Assembly (NCBI GenBank): GCA_019637615.1
Contig: JAHBVJ010000003.1
Span: forward strand, 124,001-188,000
Origin: Anaerolineae bacterium
Lineage (GTDB): Bacteria; Chloroflexota; Anaerolineae; Aggregatilineales; UBA2796
DNA length: 64,000 nucleotides
Direction of reading: 5' to 3'
How positions within the stretch are numbered: position 1 is the first letter of the stretch; every line of letters begins with the position of its first letter. This document shows, piece after piece, positions 53,819 to 63,445 of this stretch. The notes below the pieces were generated by a model. The model made no database searches. It was not told the DNA's origin and saw nothing but the letters and a program-made list of their open reading frames with translations. Both the position numbers and the translations under genes were made by a program.

Positions 53819-56800
53819 TTACTCCGCCGTGATGGTGAACAGGCTGCCTGCGCCGCGCCCGAACACTTCAGGGAAATAGAATTCATTGCCGTTGGGCGGG
53901 ATCACGCGGTAGGTTCCCGGCGTGGTAACCGTCACGTCGTAAGTGTAAGTGTACGAGCCGCGCGGCAGGTATGACGCCGACAGCACGATTTTTTCCGTGC
54001 GGATCTCAGTGTTGGTGAACCACCACCAGCCCCAACCATAGTACGGGTTGATGCTGTTCAGTTCCGGCTGCTGCCCGAACTGACTGGTGGTTTGCAGCGA
54101 ACGGTCAATGATCTCCGTGCCCGCCGGGATCGGGTCGTTGATGTTGACGTAGTACAGGTCGCTGCTGGCGGTAATCTCCAAGACGACGCGCAGGGTATCA
54201 CCAACTTTGGCAGCGGTGACCGCTTTGCCGTTAAAGTAGTAGGTGCGGTTGAAGCTCAGACCGCGATCCGTCGGCTTGACGGCCTCGACGGGCTGGTTGA
54301 CGTGCAGCGAGGCGGTGTAGTAAAGGGTGCCTTGCCCTTCGCCGTGCTCGAAGGTGACACGGTTGGCTTGATCACGCAACATATCTTGCACCTGCACCAC
54401 GAGCGTATTCGTATCGCGCAGTGTTTCGGCGGTGGCTTTGCCATCCCCGATCTGCTTGCCGTTCACATTGACCGTGTAGGAGTAGTCGGCCTTGAGTTCG
54501 CCGCTGGCTTCCATCCACGAGGTCAAGCCCATGACTGCCCATGCGGTTTCCTGCGTGGTTTCCCACGCATCGCCACGCCGCGCCACGATCAGCCAGCGTA
54601 CGACGTTGGGGATCAGGGTGCTTTCCTTGACCGTTGGATCAGCGAGTTTGACGAGCGTATCGAGCACGATAGCGGTGGTGCGGGTGTTGCTATCCCAATT
54701 CCACCAGTCACGCTGTTTCTCTTCCCAGTGGATACCCGTGGCGGAGACAATCGCCGCCGATTGAAGGTCTGAGAGCAGTGTGTTGATCTTTCCAGTGTTG
54801 TCGCCCGCGAGTTGGTAGGCTTGCGCCATGAAGGCACGCGCATACAGGTTCATCTTCTCGCGCTGGACGAACAGCGAATTCAGGACGTTGAGATTGACGC
54901 TGTTGGTTTTCGCCAGCACATAGCCGATGAAGGCTTGACGGTTCAATTGATAGACATCGGTGCGGTCATCGGCAAATTCGACTTTGCTCAGGAGGAAACT
55001 GATGGCGCGGTTGATCATGTCCTGATCGATCTGGAAATCGGCGGCTTTGGCTTCGATCAGGCCGAGCAGCGCGTAGCTAGTGGTCAGCGGGTTGCTTTCT
55101 TCGTTGTAGAACCAGCCCCAACCACCGTCACCGTGCTGTTCACGCTGCAAACGTGCCACCGCGTAATTCACCGCAGTTTCGAGGTCTTTGCGCAGTTCGG
55201 GTTTATCCTGACCGAGACGCTGCAAGGCGCGGTACGTGATCACATTGGGCAGGAATTTGCTAACGGTCTGCTCCACGCACTGATACGGGTAGTTCTTGAG
55301 ATACTCCAACCCGTCAAGCGTGGTCGCTGCCAACGACGACTGAATTTTGAGCGTCAGTTCACCCGTTGGCGCGTTCTGCTCGGAAGGCAGCAGTACCGCT
55401 TCCATGCGCGCGCCGGGGGCGCTGATCAGGCCAGCTGTCGAGACGTAATCGGGCGTCAGGTAGCGATAGACGGGCAGTAGCCGATCCGCGCCAAGACCGA
55501 CGGCGGGTTTGCTGGCGTCGCCATAGTCGCCACTGGTGGCGGAGAAAATGAGGTCAACGGCATCAACATCGCCTACCGTCGCCAGCCAGATCACGCGGGT
55601 GCGACCTTGCTTGGGGATTTGCACGGTCTGGGTGGCGTCGGCTTTGAGCGTGACGCCCTTGGCTTCGAGCTTGACCTCAACGCTGAGGTCTTGATCAGTG
55701 TTGTTGTTGACCACCATCGCCAGTTCGGCATCATCACCCACCACGAAAAAGCGGGGCGTGGAGGGACGCACGAGCAGCGGCTTGGTGGAGATGATCTCGG
55801 TGGTGGCGCTGCCAACGGCGGTATCGGCGCTGGTCGCCCGCGCATCCAAACGCCATGTGGTCAGATTATCAGGCAGCGTCACGTCAGCAGCCGCTTTGCC
55901 ACTGGCACCAGTGATCAGCGAAGGCAACCACAGCGGCGTATCTACGAAATTGGTGCGCGGCGTGGGGGCGGCTGATTGCTCCTCCGATGCGGCTAACTGA
56001 CCAACCTCATCACGTTCTTTGGCGGAATCCGACACGGCGTTCCGACTGGCGGCACCGTCGCCTGCTGTCATGGTGGGCTGTGGTGCTCCGGCGGCAGGTG
56101 CGGCGGCATAGGCTTCTGTGATCAAGTCGGTAAGGTAGATGTCTTTGGGAGTCAGACCGTCGATTAGCTTGCTCATGGCGGCGCTGGTGATGACGGACAG
56201 GCCGCGTGCGCTCCAGAAGAAGTCGAAGATGGCGGGACTGTTGGCTGCGCCGACGGAGAGAGTTGCCACATCGGACAGCGCGAGGCCGACTTCGGCCGAG
56301 ACGGGATTGCCCTTGAGGTCGGTGACTTCGACATCAAATTTGACGGTTTTGCCGGGTTCGGATACCTGCGGCGTGGGCGTCAGCTTAACGTTGAGCTGCT
56401 TCTGCACCTTAACGGGTAAGCTGATCAGACCGTAGCGGAGATCGTTCAGGCGATTGTCGTCACCACTGGCACGGAACAACACGACGGACACGAAGACATT
56501 CGGCGCGTGGAGTTCTTCCAACGGCAGCTTGAAGGTGTAGCTACTGGTGAACTTGACCACCTCCGAGTGCATGATGTCGGCACGCTCAACCGTGATCAGC
56601 GCGGTGACTTCTTCGGGGAACGGCGACGTGACGAGGATGCTGGCGGTTTGACCCGGCTCGTACTGCTTGGCATCGGCAATCAGCGTCAGGCGTTTCTCGT
56701 CGCGGCTCCACGATGCACCGTTCGGCCCCTGCACCCACATGGTCGTGACCGTGCGGGCTTCGCGTTCGCGGGCATCCCGTGCAGTGGCTTCGATCTCGTA

Positions 56801-59800
56801 GATGCCAGCGTCGGCGGGTGTGAAGGTGAAGACCGCCTTGCCATCGCCGCCCGTGCTGAGGGTTTCCTCACTGACAGGGGTGGCCTTATACTCCCATTGC
56901 AGCGTGTCCTTATTCTGTTCCCAACTGCGCTTGACGACCTTCATGGTCAGCTTCTGATCTGCAAGCGGTTGGCTGGCCCAATCGACGGTGATGATGTTGA
57001 CGTTCATCGGCTCGGTGGCGCGACCCACGTATTTTTCCGGTTGGAGGCCGATATACAAAGTGGCAGGATGTACGGTCACATTGGTGCGCCCGGAGATCGA
57101 CTGATTGCTGACATCGGTCACGGTAGCCTCGATGGTGAAGACCTGCGTGGTATTGTTGCCGCCGAGATCGGTAGGTACGTCGATCACAAGCTGGCCTTTA
57201 TCGTCCAAGACGCCCGTACCACGCGCAACCTCGCGGTTATAGGTATAGCCGCGATCCCAGTAGTAGAAGCCGTAGACGCCAAAATCATAGTTGCCGGGAC
57301 CAGTGTAGTTGAAGTAGCCCTGATTCGCCATCGCGACCCACTGTACCGTGCCGCCAGAAACAGGGCCACCAAACAGGAATTTGCCGTCAATGGTCGCTTT
57401 CAGGTTTTCGCCTGCCGCGATCTGCTGCGCGCTGGCAGTGGTGGTGACGAGAAATTCAGGCGGACGGAACTCAGCTACACTGAAGTTCAGATAACCAAAG
57501 GGATTGTTTGGATTATCCACGTAGGCGACACGCAACGAGTAAGTGCCGATGGGCGCGCCCTGCGGAATGTCGTACTTATCGTTGAAGCCGCCAAAGGAAT
57601 TCAGCGGAAGCGTCTGCTTGTAGACCTCCTGCCCGTTGGGATCGTTGATGGTGACGAGGATATTGGGTGTTTGCGGCAGATTGAAGATGACATCGTTTTG
57701 CTTGCGCACCAGACCACGGAAATAGGCCGGACGCGCTGGACGATAGATCGGCTGATCGGTATACAGGTAGGCGACATCTTTTGCAGGCGTGTCATAGCTG
57801 GTATTGGCAGCGCTCGGATCGAGGTCTTGCGTCCAGCGTGAGGCCGTCAGCCCGAAGTGTTCGCCTGTATTGACTGCCACTACCCAACCCGCACCACTAA
57901 ACAGCGTCGGCGCGTTGATCGGGAAGCTCACCAAGCCGTTGGCATCGGTGGGGGCAGTGGTCTGCTGACGGGTATCGAGGTTGTACAGGATCACGTCGGT
58001 GTTGGCGAGACCCGCGCCCGATTTCATATCGGAGACCCATGCCAAAACTTGCGTCGGCGTTTGCTTGACGGTGATGTGCGCCGTCGAGACGAAGATCAAC
58101 TGCTTGTACTTGATCTCGTTGCCGTTACCATCGCGCACTTCGGGGGAATGCGCCTGCACAAAATAGGCTCCCGGCGCGGCATGTGCATTATTTTCGGGGC
58201 CGAGCGGGATGCCGAATTCGATGCGAATGTTGCGCCTGCCATCAAAGACCGTGTTGAATTGGCGGGTAACGCGCGTCGGATTGTAGTTGTAGAGGCTGTA
58301 GTAGTTGTTGGGATCGTAGAAGATGCCAAGCACTTCGTCCAAGCTCAGGTCGGTGATATCGGCGGTGACCGAAGCCACGTTGATTGCGGCGGCTTGGATG
58401 GTCTGATCCGGTCGGTAGGCATTGCTGACGCCCACAATGTCCTTCTGCGCGATGCCAAGCGAGGGCTGCGCGTCGGTGGTGGTAAAGGTGAGGATCAGCG
58501 GATCATCCACGACATTGCCGTAAATATCCTTCACCCCTCCGTCGATGGTGATGGTGTACTGCGTAGCAGGCTGCGCACGGAAACTGATGTAGGTGTACTG
58601 CCCTGCGCTGATGCTGATGTCTTTGGGTTCAGGTTCGACATGCACCTTGCCTTTGAAACTTTCGGGATCCATGTAGGTGCTGTACTCGATGCTGACGCCA
58701 TTACCGGGCGGCACAATATCGCCGTTACCGGGCTGGGTGCGGATCACTTTGGGATAGGGCACCGTGAAGAAGATCGCGCCTTGCGGATTTTCCAGCACGG
58801 CTTGACCACTGAGGCTGCGGGCAGTGTTATCGACTACGATTTGATAGCCCGTGCCGATGGCTAACCGCGAGGTAGGTTTGAAGGTGAACGAAGTCTTGTC
58901 GTCACTGAAGGTGAACGTGCCCGCCACATCCGCGCCTTGCACAGTGTTACGGAGCTTGAAGGCCGCTTGCGTACTGCTGGCATCCATCGGCTGGTTAAAC
59001 GTCACCTGAATGGTCGAATCGAGCGTGACCAAAGACTGTCCTTGTGAAGGCGTGATGTATTGGATGCGCGGGGCGATGGTGCTGAACTTCCATGCATAGG
59101 CATCTTGCATCGGGCTGCCATCGACATCAACCAGATCGCCTTTGACGATGGCGGTGTAGCTAGTGCCGCCCGCGAAGGCGATGGTAGGACGGAACACGTA
59201 GATCGAGGTGCCGACCCATTCGCCTTTGCCATCCACCGGAGGATCGAAGATCAAGGGCTGTGGCAGGTTGGCTTGTTCACTGGTCGTCACCAGCGGCACG
59301 ACGGGACGATCAAACACGACCGTGACGGTAGCGCGGGCTTCGACCTGCTGCGAATCGGGCGCGGGGATGACTTGACTAACGCTGAGGTTGGGCGTCACGC
59401 TGAAGGTCAGGCGATAGCGATCACCGAGCGGCGTACCATCGGCGGCTTGTGCATCGGGGCCGATGATTAATGTGTATTCCTTGCCGCGTTCCAGCGATCC
59501 CGCTGGATCGAACGTCAAGGTCGAGTCGTCCGTCCACAGGAAGACGCCATCGACGTGCGGATCGAGGAGGGCGTTGCCTTCTACGCTGGCGTGATTCATG
59601 GGTTGGTTGAAGATAATTTGTAACGTTGTATCTGGCCCGACGATTTCGCGCTGCGCGGGAAAGCTCGACAATACCGCTGGCGTGAGACTCGGCGCGGCCT
59701 GACCGTTGACGCGGGAGAGGGATGACACGATGAGGGTTAGCACGAGTAGCAGCGCTAACCCGCGCCACTGACGGCGGATCGGATGACTACCCTGTAAAGT

Positions 59801-59815
59801 ATTTATCGAATGCAT
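53819..59815 (-). CDS. Giant thioester alpha-2-macroglobulin family protein
   Basis: 1998 residues with a Sec signal peptide (WRGLALLLVLTLIVSSLSRVNGQA). The N-terminal 450 residues hold four Ig-like repeats of the Big_5 type (FNQPMNHAS, FDRPVVPL, FNQPMDASS, YSTYMDPES). Macroglobulin domains, a Ser/Ala/Pro-rich bait-like region (about 1270-1300) and the A2M core motif LPDNLTTWRLDARATS follow. The thioester motif YQCVEQTVSKFLPN (about C1512) is intact, followed by the alpha-alpha toroid (GGWGWFYNEESNPLTTSYALLGL). Bacterial A2Ms trap foreign proteases at the cell surface. The usual PBP1C partner is absent. ATG at 59815 chosen for the signal peptide. Confidence 0.92.
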   Translation of the reverse strand: MHSINTLQGSHPIRRQWRGLALLLVLTLIVSSLSRVNGQAAPSLTPAVLSSFPAQREIVGPDTTLQIIFNQPMNHASVEGNALLDPHVDGVFLWTDDSTLTFDPAGSLERGKEYTLIIGPDAQAADGTPLGDRYRLTFSVTPNLSVSQVIPAPDSQQVEARATVTVVFDRPVVPLVTTSEQANLPQPLIFDPPVDGKGEWVGTSIYVFRPTIAFAGGTSYTAIVKGDLVDVDGSPMQDAYAWKFSTIAPRIQYITPSQGQSLVTLDSTIQVTFNQPMDASSTQAAFKLRNTVQGADVAGTFTFSDDKTSFTFKPTSRLAIGTGYQIVVDNTARSLSGQAVLENPQGAIFFTVPYPKVIRTQPGNGDIVPPGNGVSIEYSTYMDPESFKGKVHVEPEPKDISISAGQYTYISFRAQPATQYTITIDGGVKDIYGNVVDDPLILTFTTTDAQPSLGIAQKDIVGVSNAYRPDQTIQAAAINVASVTADITDLSLDEVLGIFYDPNNYYSLYNYNPTRVTRQFNTVFDGRRNIRIEFGIPLGPENNAHAAPGAYFVQAHSPEVRDGNGNEIKYKQLIFVSTAHITVKQTPTQVLAWVSDMKSGAGLANTDVILYNLDTRQQTTAPTDANGLVSFPINAPTLFSGAGWVVAVNTGEHFGLTASRWTQDLDPSAANTSYDTPAKDVAYLYTDQPIYRPARPAYFRGLVRKQNDVIFNLPQTPNILVTINDPNGQEVYKQTLPLNSFGGFNDKYDIPQGAPIGTYSLRVAYVDNPNNPFGYLNFSVAEFRPPEFLVTTTASAQQIAAGENLKATIDGKFLFGGPVSGGTVQWVAMANQGYFNYTGPGNYDFGVYGFYYWDRGYTYNREVARGTGVLDDKGQLVIDVPTDLGGNNTTQVFTIEATVTDVSNQSISGRTNVTVHPATLYIGLQPEKYVGRATEPMNVNIITVDWASQPLADQKLTMKVVKRSWEQNKDTLQWEYKATPVSEETLSTGGDGKAVFTFTPADAGIYEIEATARDAREREARTVTTMWVQGPNGASWSRDEKRLTLIADAKQYEPGQTASILVTSPFPEEVTALITVERADIMHSEVVKFTSSYTFKLPLEELHAPNVFVSVVLFRASGDDNRLNDLRYGLISLPVKVQKQLNVKLTPTPQVSEPGKTVKFDVEVTDLKGNPVSAEVGLALSDVATLSVGAANSPAIFDFFWSARGLSVITSAAMSKLIDGLTPKDIYLTDLITEAYAAAPAAGAPQPTMTAGDGAASRNAVSDSAKERDEVGQLAASEEQSAAPTPRTNFVDTPLWLPSLITGASGKAAADVTLPDNLTTWRLDARATSADTAVGSATTEIISTKPLLVRPSTPRFFVVGDDAELAMVVNNNTDQDLSVEVKLEAKGVTLKADATQTVQIPKQGRTRVIWLATVGDVDAVDLIFSATSGDYGDASKPAVGLGADRLLPVYRYLTPDYVSTAGLISAPGARMEAVLLPSEQNAPTGELTLKIQSSLAATTLDGLEYLKNYPYQCVEQTVSKFLPNVITYRALQRLGQDKPELRKDLETAVNYAVARLQREQHGDGGWGWFYNEESNPLTTSYALLGLIEAKAADFQIDQDMINRAISFLLSKVEFADDRTDVYQLNRQAFIGYVLAKTNSVNLNVLNSLFVQREKMNLYARAFMAQAYQLAGDNTGKINTLLSDLQSAAIVSATGIHWEEKQRDWWNWDSNTRTTAIVLDTLVKLADPTVKESTLIPNVVRWLIVARRGDAWETTQETAWAVMGLTSWMEASGELKADYSYTVNVNGKQIGDGKATAETLRDTNTLVVQVQDMLRDQANRVTFEHGEGQGTLYYTASLHVNQPVEAVKPTDRGLSFNRTYYFNGKAVTAAKVGDTLRVVLEITASSDLYYVNINDPIPAGTEIIDRSLQTTSQFGQQPELNSINPYYGWGWWWFTNTEIRTEKIVLSASYLPRGSYTYTYDVTVTTPGTYRVIPPNGNEFYFPEVFGRGAGSLFTITAE

Positions 59816-59969
59816 AAACGTTCCTCGCTGTTCATCGGGGGACATAACACCATTATGCTCCTAAGACGGAAGTCGGATTCGATTTGTTCCAAAAGCGAAA
59901 GATAAGTTTGTTATAACAGCCTCACGCGAAGTTTGTTCAAGCTCCCATCACAGGCTGAAGTACTTAGGA

Positions 59970-59975
59970 TATAAT
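59970..59975 (+). promoter_or_regulatory. TATAAT -10 box of the response-regulator gene
   Basis: A perfect TATAAT, 43 bases before the ATG at 60019. The -35 region is weak. Confidence 0.45.
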
Positions 59976-60018
59976 GGAGAACATTGGGTAGTTGGCAGGT
60001 AAAGAGGACGTCCGGCTG

Positions 60019-60750
60019 ATGAATAAGCCACGGCTCAACCTAAAAGTGATGATCATCGACTCGGATTTCTATGCGCTGCGTGCTCTCAACAGCTACATCG
60101 CATGGGATCGGCGGACGCGGGTGGTGGCACAGGTGCAGACGTTGGAACAAGCTACGCAATTCCTGCACCGCGTGGCAGAGGCTGAGTATCCTGATGTGGT
60201 GGTGATCGAGCCAGATGGCTACGACACACCCGATGCACTGCGCCTAGCCATCAAGCAGTTGCACAAGCAGGTCAAGGATTTGATCGTGATGTGCATGGCG
60301 CACGTAGCCGACCCGCACTATGTTTCGGCGGCGTTGGATGGCGGCATCCGTGCTTACTTAATCCGCAATGAGGTCGGCGTGCATATCGTGGGCGCGATTG
60401 TTTTCGCCAGCGAGCACGATCTGGTCGTCACCAAAGCGATCCAGAAGATGAACCACGACCCGTATGATGTGCGCTTGCAGCCTGCTAAACTACTGCCCAA
60501 AGAGCGCGAGTATCCAGAGATGACGGAACGCATCCGGCAAGCTCTGTGGTTATGTGTAATCGAGGGCATGTCCGCGCAATTGGCGGCGGATGAGATGGGC
60601 GTGTCGCCGCACACCATCCGCAGTTATGTCAAAGAGGGCTACCGGATATTAAAGGCACACGATGCCACCGAATATCCTGACGATATGAGTCCCGAAGAAC
60701 AAGCCTTCATGCGGTTCACTGCATTGGATGACGAAGAGGAGCAACCGTAA
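60019..60750 (+). CDS. LuxR-type regulator with pseudo-receiver domain
   Basis: 243 residues. The N-terminal domain has the receiver fold (VMIIDSDFYALRAL) but the phospho-acceptor Asp is Glu in VVVIEPDGYD (about E64), the conserved Thr/Ser is Cys in LIVMCMAH, and the conserved Lys is Arg in YLIRNE (R116). The C-terminal helix-turn-helix (EGMSAQLAADEMGVSPHTIRSYVKEGYRIL) is LuxR/NarL-like. It probably works without phosphorylation, by constitutive dimerisation or ligand binding. The ATG at 60019 follows AGAGGA. It is divergent from the alpha-2-macroglobulin gene and could control it. Confidence 0.88.
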   Translation: MNKPRLNLKVMIIDSDFYALRALNSYIAWDRRTRVVAQVQTLEQATQFLHRVAEAEYPDVVVIEPDGYDTPDALRLAIKQLHKQVKDLIVMCMAHVADPHYVSAALDGGIRAYLIRNEVGVHIVGAIVFASEHDLVVTKAIQKMNHDPYDVRLQPAKLLPKEREYPEMTERIRQALWLCVIEGMSAQLAADEMGVSPHTIRSYVKEGYRILKAHDATEYPDDMSPEEQAFMRFTALDDEEEQP

Positions 60751-60841
60751 CCCACCCACATCGAGTTGACTTCAGGGGCGGGTTTTATACTCGCTCTTTT
60801 CGTTTATGACGAGGAGGTAGATGGGAAACAGGCAACAAAAA

Positions 60842-60913
60842 AGGCGCCGGCGGGATTTGAACCCGCGATCAGGGTTTTGCAGACCCTTGCCTTAGCCACT
60901 TGGCCACAGCGCC
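60842..60913 (-). tRNA. tRNA-Cys(GCA)
   Basis: On the minus strand the acceptor arm GGCGCTG pairs with CGGCGCC. The anticodon arm is AGGGT-CTGCAAA-ACCCT with anticodon GCA, the T arm is GCGGG-TTCAAAT-CCCGC, and the discriminator base is U, as usual for tRNA-Cys. CCA is not encoded. Confidence 0.96.
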
Positions 60914-61075
60914 GTATTCCAACTTATTTAAGTTGAGTGTGCAAAAGTCTACACGATGCAAGAGGGTATGTCAACGGCTAGATTGTGCGGCTTGACCAGC
61001 GCCATTCTAGCGAGTAGGCTTAGTGTCCGATCAGCCTTTTCAAGGCGTAGCATTGGTATTTTACGAGGAATCAAC

Positions 61076-61549
61076 ATGGCAGAAGGTAAATTCTTAACTG
61101 AAGAAGGCGCGGCAGAACTGCGTCGTGAACTCAATGACCTCAAGACGGTCAAGCGCCCTGAACTGGCCTACCGTTTGAAAGAAGCGATCTCGATGGGCGA
61201 CCTGTCCGAAAACGCGGATTACCATGACGCCAAGGAACAGCAAGCCTTCCTCGAAGGGCGCATCAACTACTTAGAAGAACTGCTGCGCGTGGCGACAGTG
61301 GTGCCGGATGAGCAGAACAAGCCGAACGTGGTGCGTGTGGGCGTCGAAGTGACCGTGCAGGAAGAGGGTGAGAAGCCGGAAGCCTTCTCCATCGTTGGCG
61401 CGGCGGAAGCCAACCCCAAAGAAGGCAAGATTTCCAACGAAAGCCCACTCGGTTCGGCGTTGATGGGGCACAAGGTCGGAGATAAGGTCAGCGTCAAGGC
61501 TCCGGCGGGCGAACTCATCTTCAAGATCAAGTCGATCAAGAAGACCTAA
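61076..61549 (+). CDS. greA: Transcription elongation factor GreA
   Basis: 157 residues. The N-terminal coiled coil contains the tip motif GDLSENADYHDAKEQQ, whose acidic residues enter the RNA polymerase secondary channel to stimulate cleavage of backtracked RNA. The C-terminal globular domain (ISNESPLGSALMGHKVGDKV) is complete. The ATG at 61076 has GAGG upstream; the open frame continuing to 60956 is not used. Confidence 0.97.
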   Translation: MAEGKFLTEEGAAELRRELNDLKTVKRPELAYRLKEAISMGDLSENADYHDAKEQQAFLEGRINYLEELLRVATVVPDEQNKPNVVRVGVEVTVQEEGEKPEAFSIVGAAEANPKEGKISNESPLGSALMGHKVGDKVSVKAPAGELIFKIKSIKKT

Positions 61550-61563
61550 CCTTTAGCGCCTAA

Positions 61564-61611
61564 GCCAGCCTGTTGAATTTGGATCAGGCTGGCGGGTGTC
61601 GAGTACCCGCC
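61564..61611 (+). terminator. Double hairpin after greA
   Basis: Arms GCCAGCCTG / CAGGCTGGC (61564-61593), then GGCGGGT / ACCCGCC (61591-61611). They overlap by three bases and may be alternative folds. No T-run follows. Confidence 0.5.
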
Positions 61612-61639
61612 AGTCCTGCAATGCATAGTTGACCGTCGC

Positions 61640-62188
61640 TCAGGCAGTGGCAAGGGGTTGATAGTGCTGGACGATGACGCCGGTACTGAAGGCACGCGTT
61701 TCCAGCAGCTTGAGCGCCGTGCGGTCGATGCCCTCAAACAGATGCCCGCCGCTGCCCATCAGCACGGGATAGACGAGCAAGCGCAGCTCATCGATTAGCC
61801 CAGCCTTCAACAGTGTGTACGTCAATTCACCAGTGCCATACTGCAAGATGTCGCCGCCGGACTGCTGTTTCAGCTTGGCGATCTCCTGCGCGACATCGCC
61901 TTTGATCAGCGTAGCGTTCCACTTAAGTTCACCCGTGAGCGTGCGCGAGGCGACGAACTTCGGTAGGCTGTTCATCCGGTCGGCAAAGGCATCTACACCC
62001 GCCCGCGCTGACCACGCCTCCGCGAAGCCTTCATATGTCACACGCCCCATGATCAAGATATCTGCGGCGAAAAGCTGATCAGAGGCATATTTCAGAAATT
62101 CCTCCTTCGCGTAATCAAACGTGAACAATTGAGGGTTGTCCTTGACCGCGTTCAGCGACACCATGGTCGAGACGACTACTTTGCGCAT
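61640..62188 (-). CDS. DHFR-like (RibD C-terminal domain) protein
   Basis: 182 residues of the dihydrofolate-reductase-like family (YyaP/YwjB type). Features are KVVVSTMVSLNAV, the nucleotide-binding DILIMGRVTYEGFAEAW, GGDILQYGTGELTYTLL and ELRLLVYPVLMGSGGHLF. It is probably an NADPH-dependent reductase of unknown substrate rather than a true DHFR. The ATG at 62188 follows AAAGG. It lies downstream of, and probably co-transcribed with, the AraC-type regulator. Confidence 0.9.
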   Translation of the reverse strand: MRKVVVSTMVSLNAVKDNPQLFTFDYAKEEFLKYASDQLFAADILIMGRVTYEGFAEAWSARAGVDAFADRMNSLPKFVASRTLTGELKWNATLIKGDVAQEIAKLKQQSGGDILQYGTGELTYTLLKAGLIDELRLLVYPVLMGSGGHLFEGIDRTALKLLETRAFSTGVIVQHYQPLATA

Positions 62189-62266
62189 GATTGTGCCTTT
62201 CTGTTGTGTTTTGAATAACCTCAGCATACACCAGCAGGGATGGCATTGTATTGTACAAAAACGCAA

Positions 62267-62965
62267 TCAGGCAGATTGTGCAGACTGTGCAGACTGATCA
62301 ACCCGCATGATCTGGGCGGGCGTTTGACCCATGTAGCGGCGCAGCGCACGGGTGAGATGGGCTTGGTCGTAGTAGCCCGCCGCGTCTACCGTATCGAGGA
62401 TCGAGGTGCCCCGCGTCAACAGGCTCACGGCTTGCTGTGCCCGCTCGATCTGCTGGATGGTCTGGTGCGTCAAGCCTGTGGCTTGCTGGAAGCGATATTG
62501 CACCGTTCGGATCGAGAGCGGAGGCGGGCAGCCTTGGCGCACAGAGTCCACGATAGGGTCGAAGACAATTAGGCCGTCATGCACCAAGCGGGCGATGAAG
62601 GTATCGGCGTTGTCGAAGGTAGGAATTTCCCATGATGCGCCGTGCAACCAGACCGAGCCACGGCTGGCTTCGGGCAGGTTCAGGTCATTACAATTCATCA
62701 CGATTTTGGGCGGCAGATGCGGCATAAAAGTGCCGAGTTTGAACACGATCCCGAAGAACTCCGCACCCGCCGGAAAGGGCGCAGGCGTGGCTGTGGTTTC
62801 CGGCCCGCGCACTGTTAGCGTTGTTTTGCCCTGATAGGTGGTGATGACCATGCCCCAATGAATTTGTGCGGTAGAGATGAATGACCCCGCGCTGAGGCTT
62901 TCCGTACGCCAAATTACATCCACAAACGGCGAGTCCGAGTAGCGTCCTTCGAACGCAAAAGCCAA
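62267..62965 (-). CDS. AraC-family transcriptional regulator
   Basis: 232 residues: an N-terminal ligand-binding-like domain (about 1-140) and a C-terminal double helix-turn-helix with TVQYRFQQATGLTHQTIQQIERAQQA and DAAGYYDQAHLTRALRRYMGQTPAQI. The end is a short QSA repeat produced by a 9-base microrepeat. It probably controls the adjacent DHFR-like gene. Its upstream region carries the AGATCATT word island, a plausible operator field. Confidence 0.9.
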   Translation of the reverse strand: MAFAFEGRYSDSPFVDVIWRTESLSAGSFISTAQIHWGMVITTYQGKTTLTVRGPETTATPAPFPAGAEFFGIVFKLGTFMPHLPPKIVMNCNDLNLPEASRGSVWLHGASWEIPTFDNADTFIARLVHDGLIVFDPIVDSVRQGCPPPLSIRTVQYRFQQATGLTHQTIQQIERAQQAVSLLTRGTSILDTVDAAGYYDQAHLTRALRRYMGQTPAQIMRVDQSAQSAQSA

Positions 62966-63445
62966 AGTTAGTCTCCTATCGATGGGTGTGGCGGAAAGTG
63001 AGTCGGTCGCGAATCAGATCATTCGCAATGATCGATTCGATCATTGGCTACGTGAGAATCAGATCATTTGAAATAGGTCAGGAAGGGTCAAATGATCTGG
63101 AAATGATCTGATTCTTCTGCTCAATTCAGATCATTTCTGCTACGAATCGAAGCAAATTTCCGATTCAGATCATTGCCGTTGAAACGATGGTTGGAATGCA
63201 ACGCAAACTCTCCCTTTTGCGATGCAGTACTTTGTCAGTATATCTGAACTCTAGTTCTCTGTCAAGAGTTTGTTCTGAAGGTTTGAATTCTCTAACGACC
63301 AGTCACGACGATGTGGGATGGTATGGGGGTTAATGTTGGATTCTCCGCAAATTCGATCTTGTATTCGCGAACGCTTGTCCTATAATAATGATTGGCTGTA
63401 TACCGCGTACAGATCGTCTATAATCAGCAGATTGGAGCGCGAGTT
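62966..63445. other. Divergent intergenic region with word island
   Basis: 480 bases between the AraC regulator and the HEAT-repeat gene. Besides the island it holds two TATAAT boxes (63381-63386, 63419-63424) ahead of the plus-strand gene and the inverted pair CTGTA / TACAG at 63396-63412. No gene is seen. Confidence 0.6.
63012..63176. repeat. Island of AGATCATT words in both orientations
   Basis: Five GATCATT and three AATGATC cores in 165 bases, mostly with CAGATCATT context. The 15-base arms at 63055-63069 and 63101-63115 are exact inverted repeats. The same left arm can instead pair through 63061-63071 with 63088-63098. It matches the design of the islands at 22.6 and 31.3 kb with a private word. 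Confidence 0.8.
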
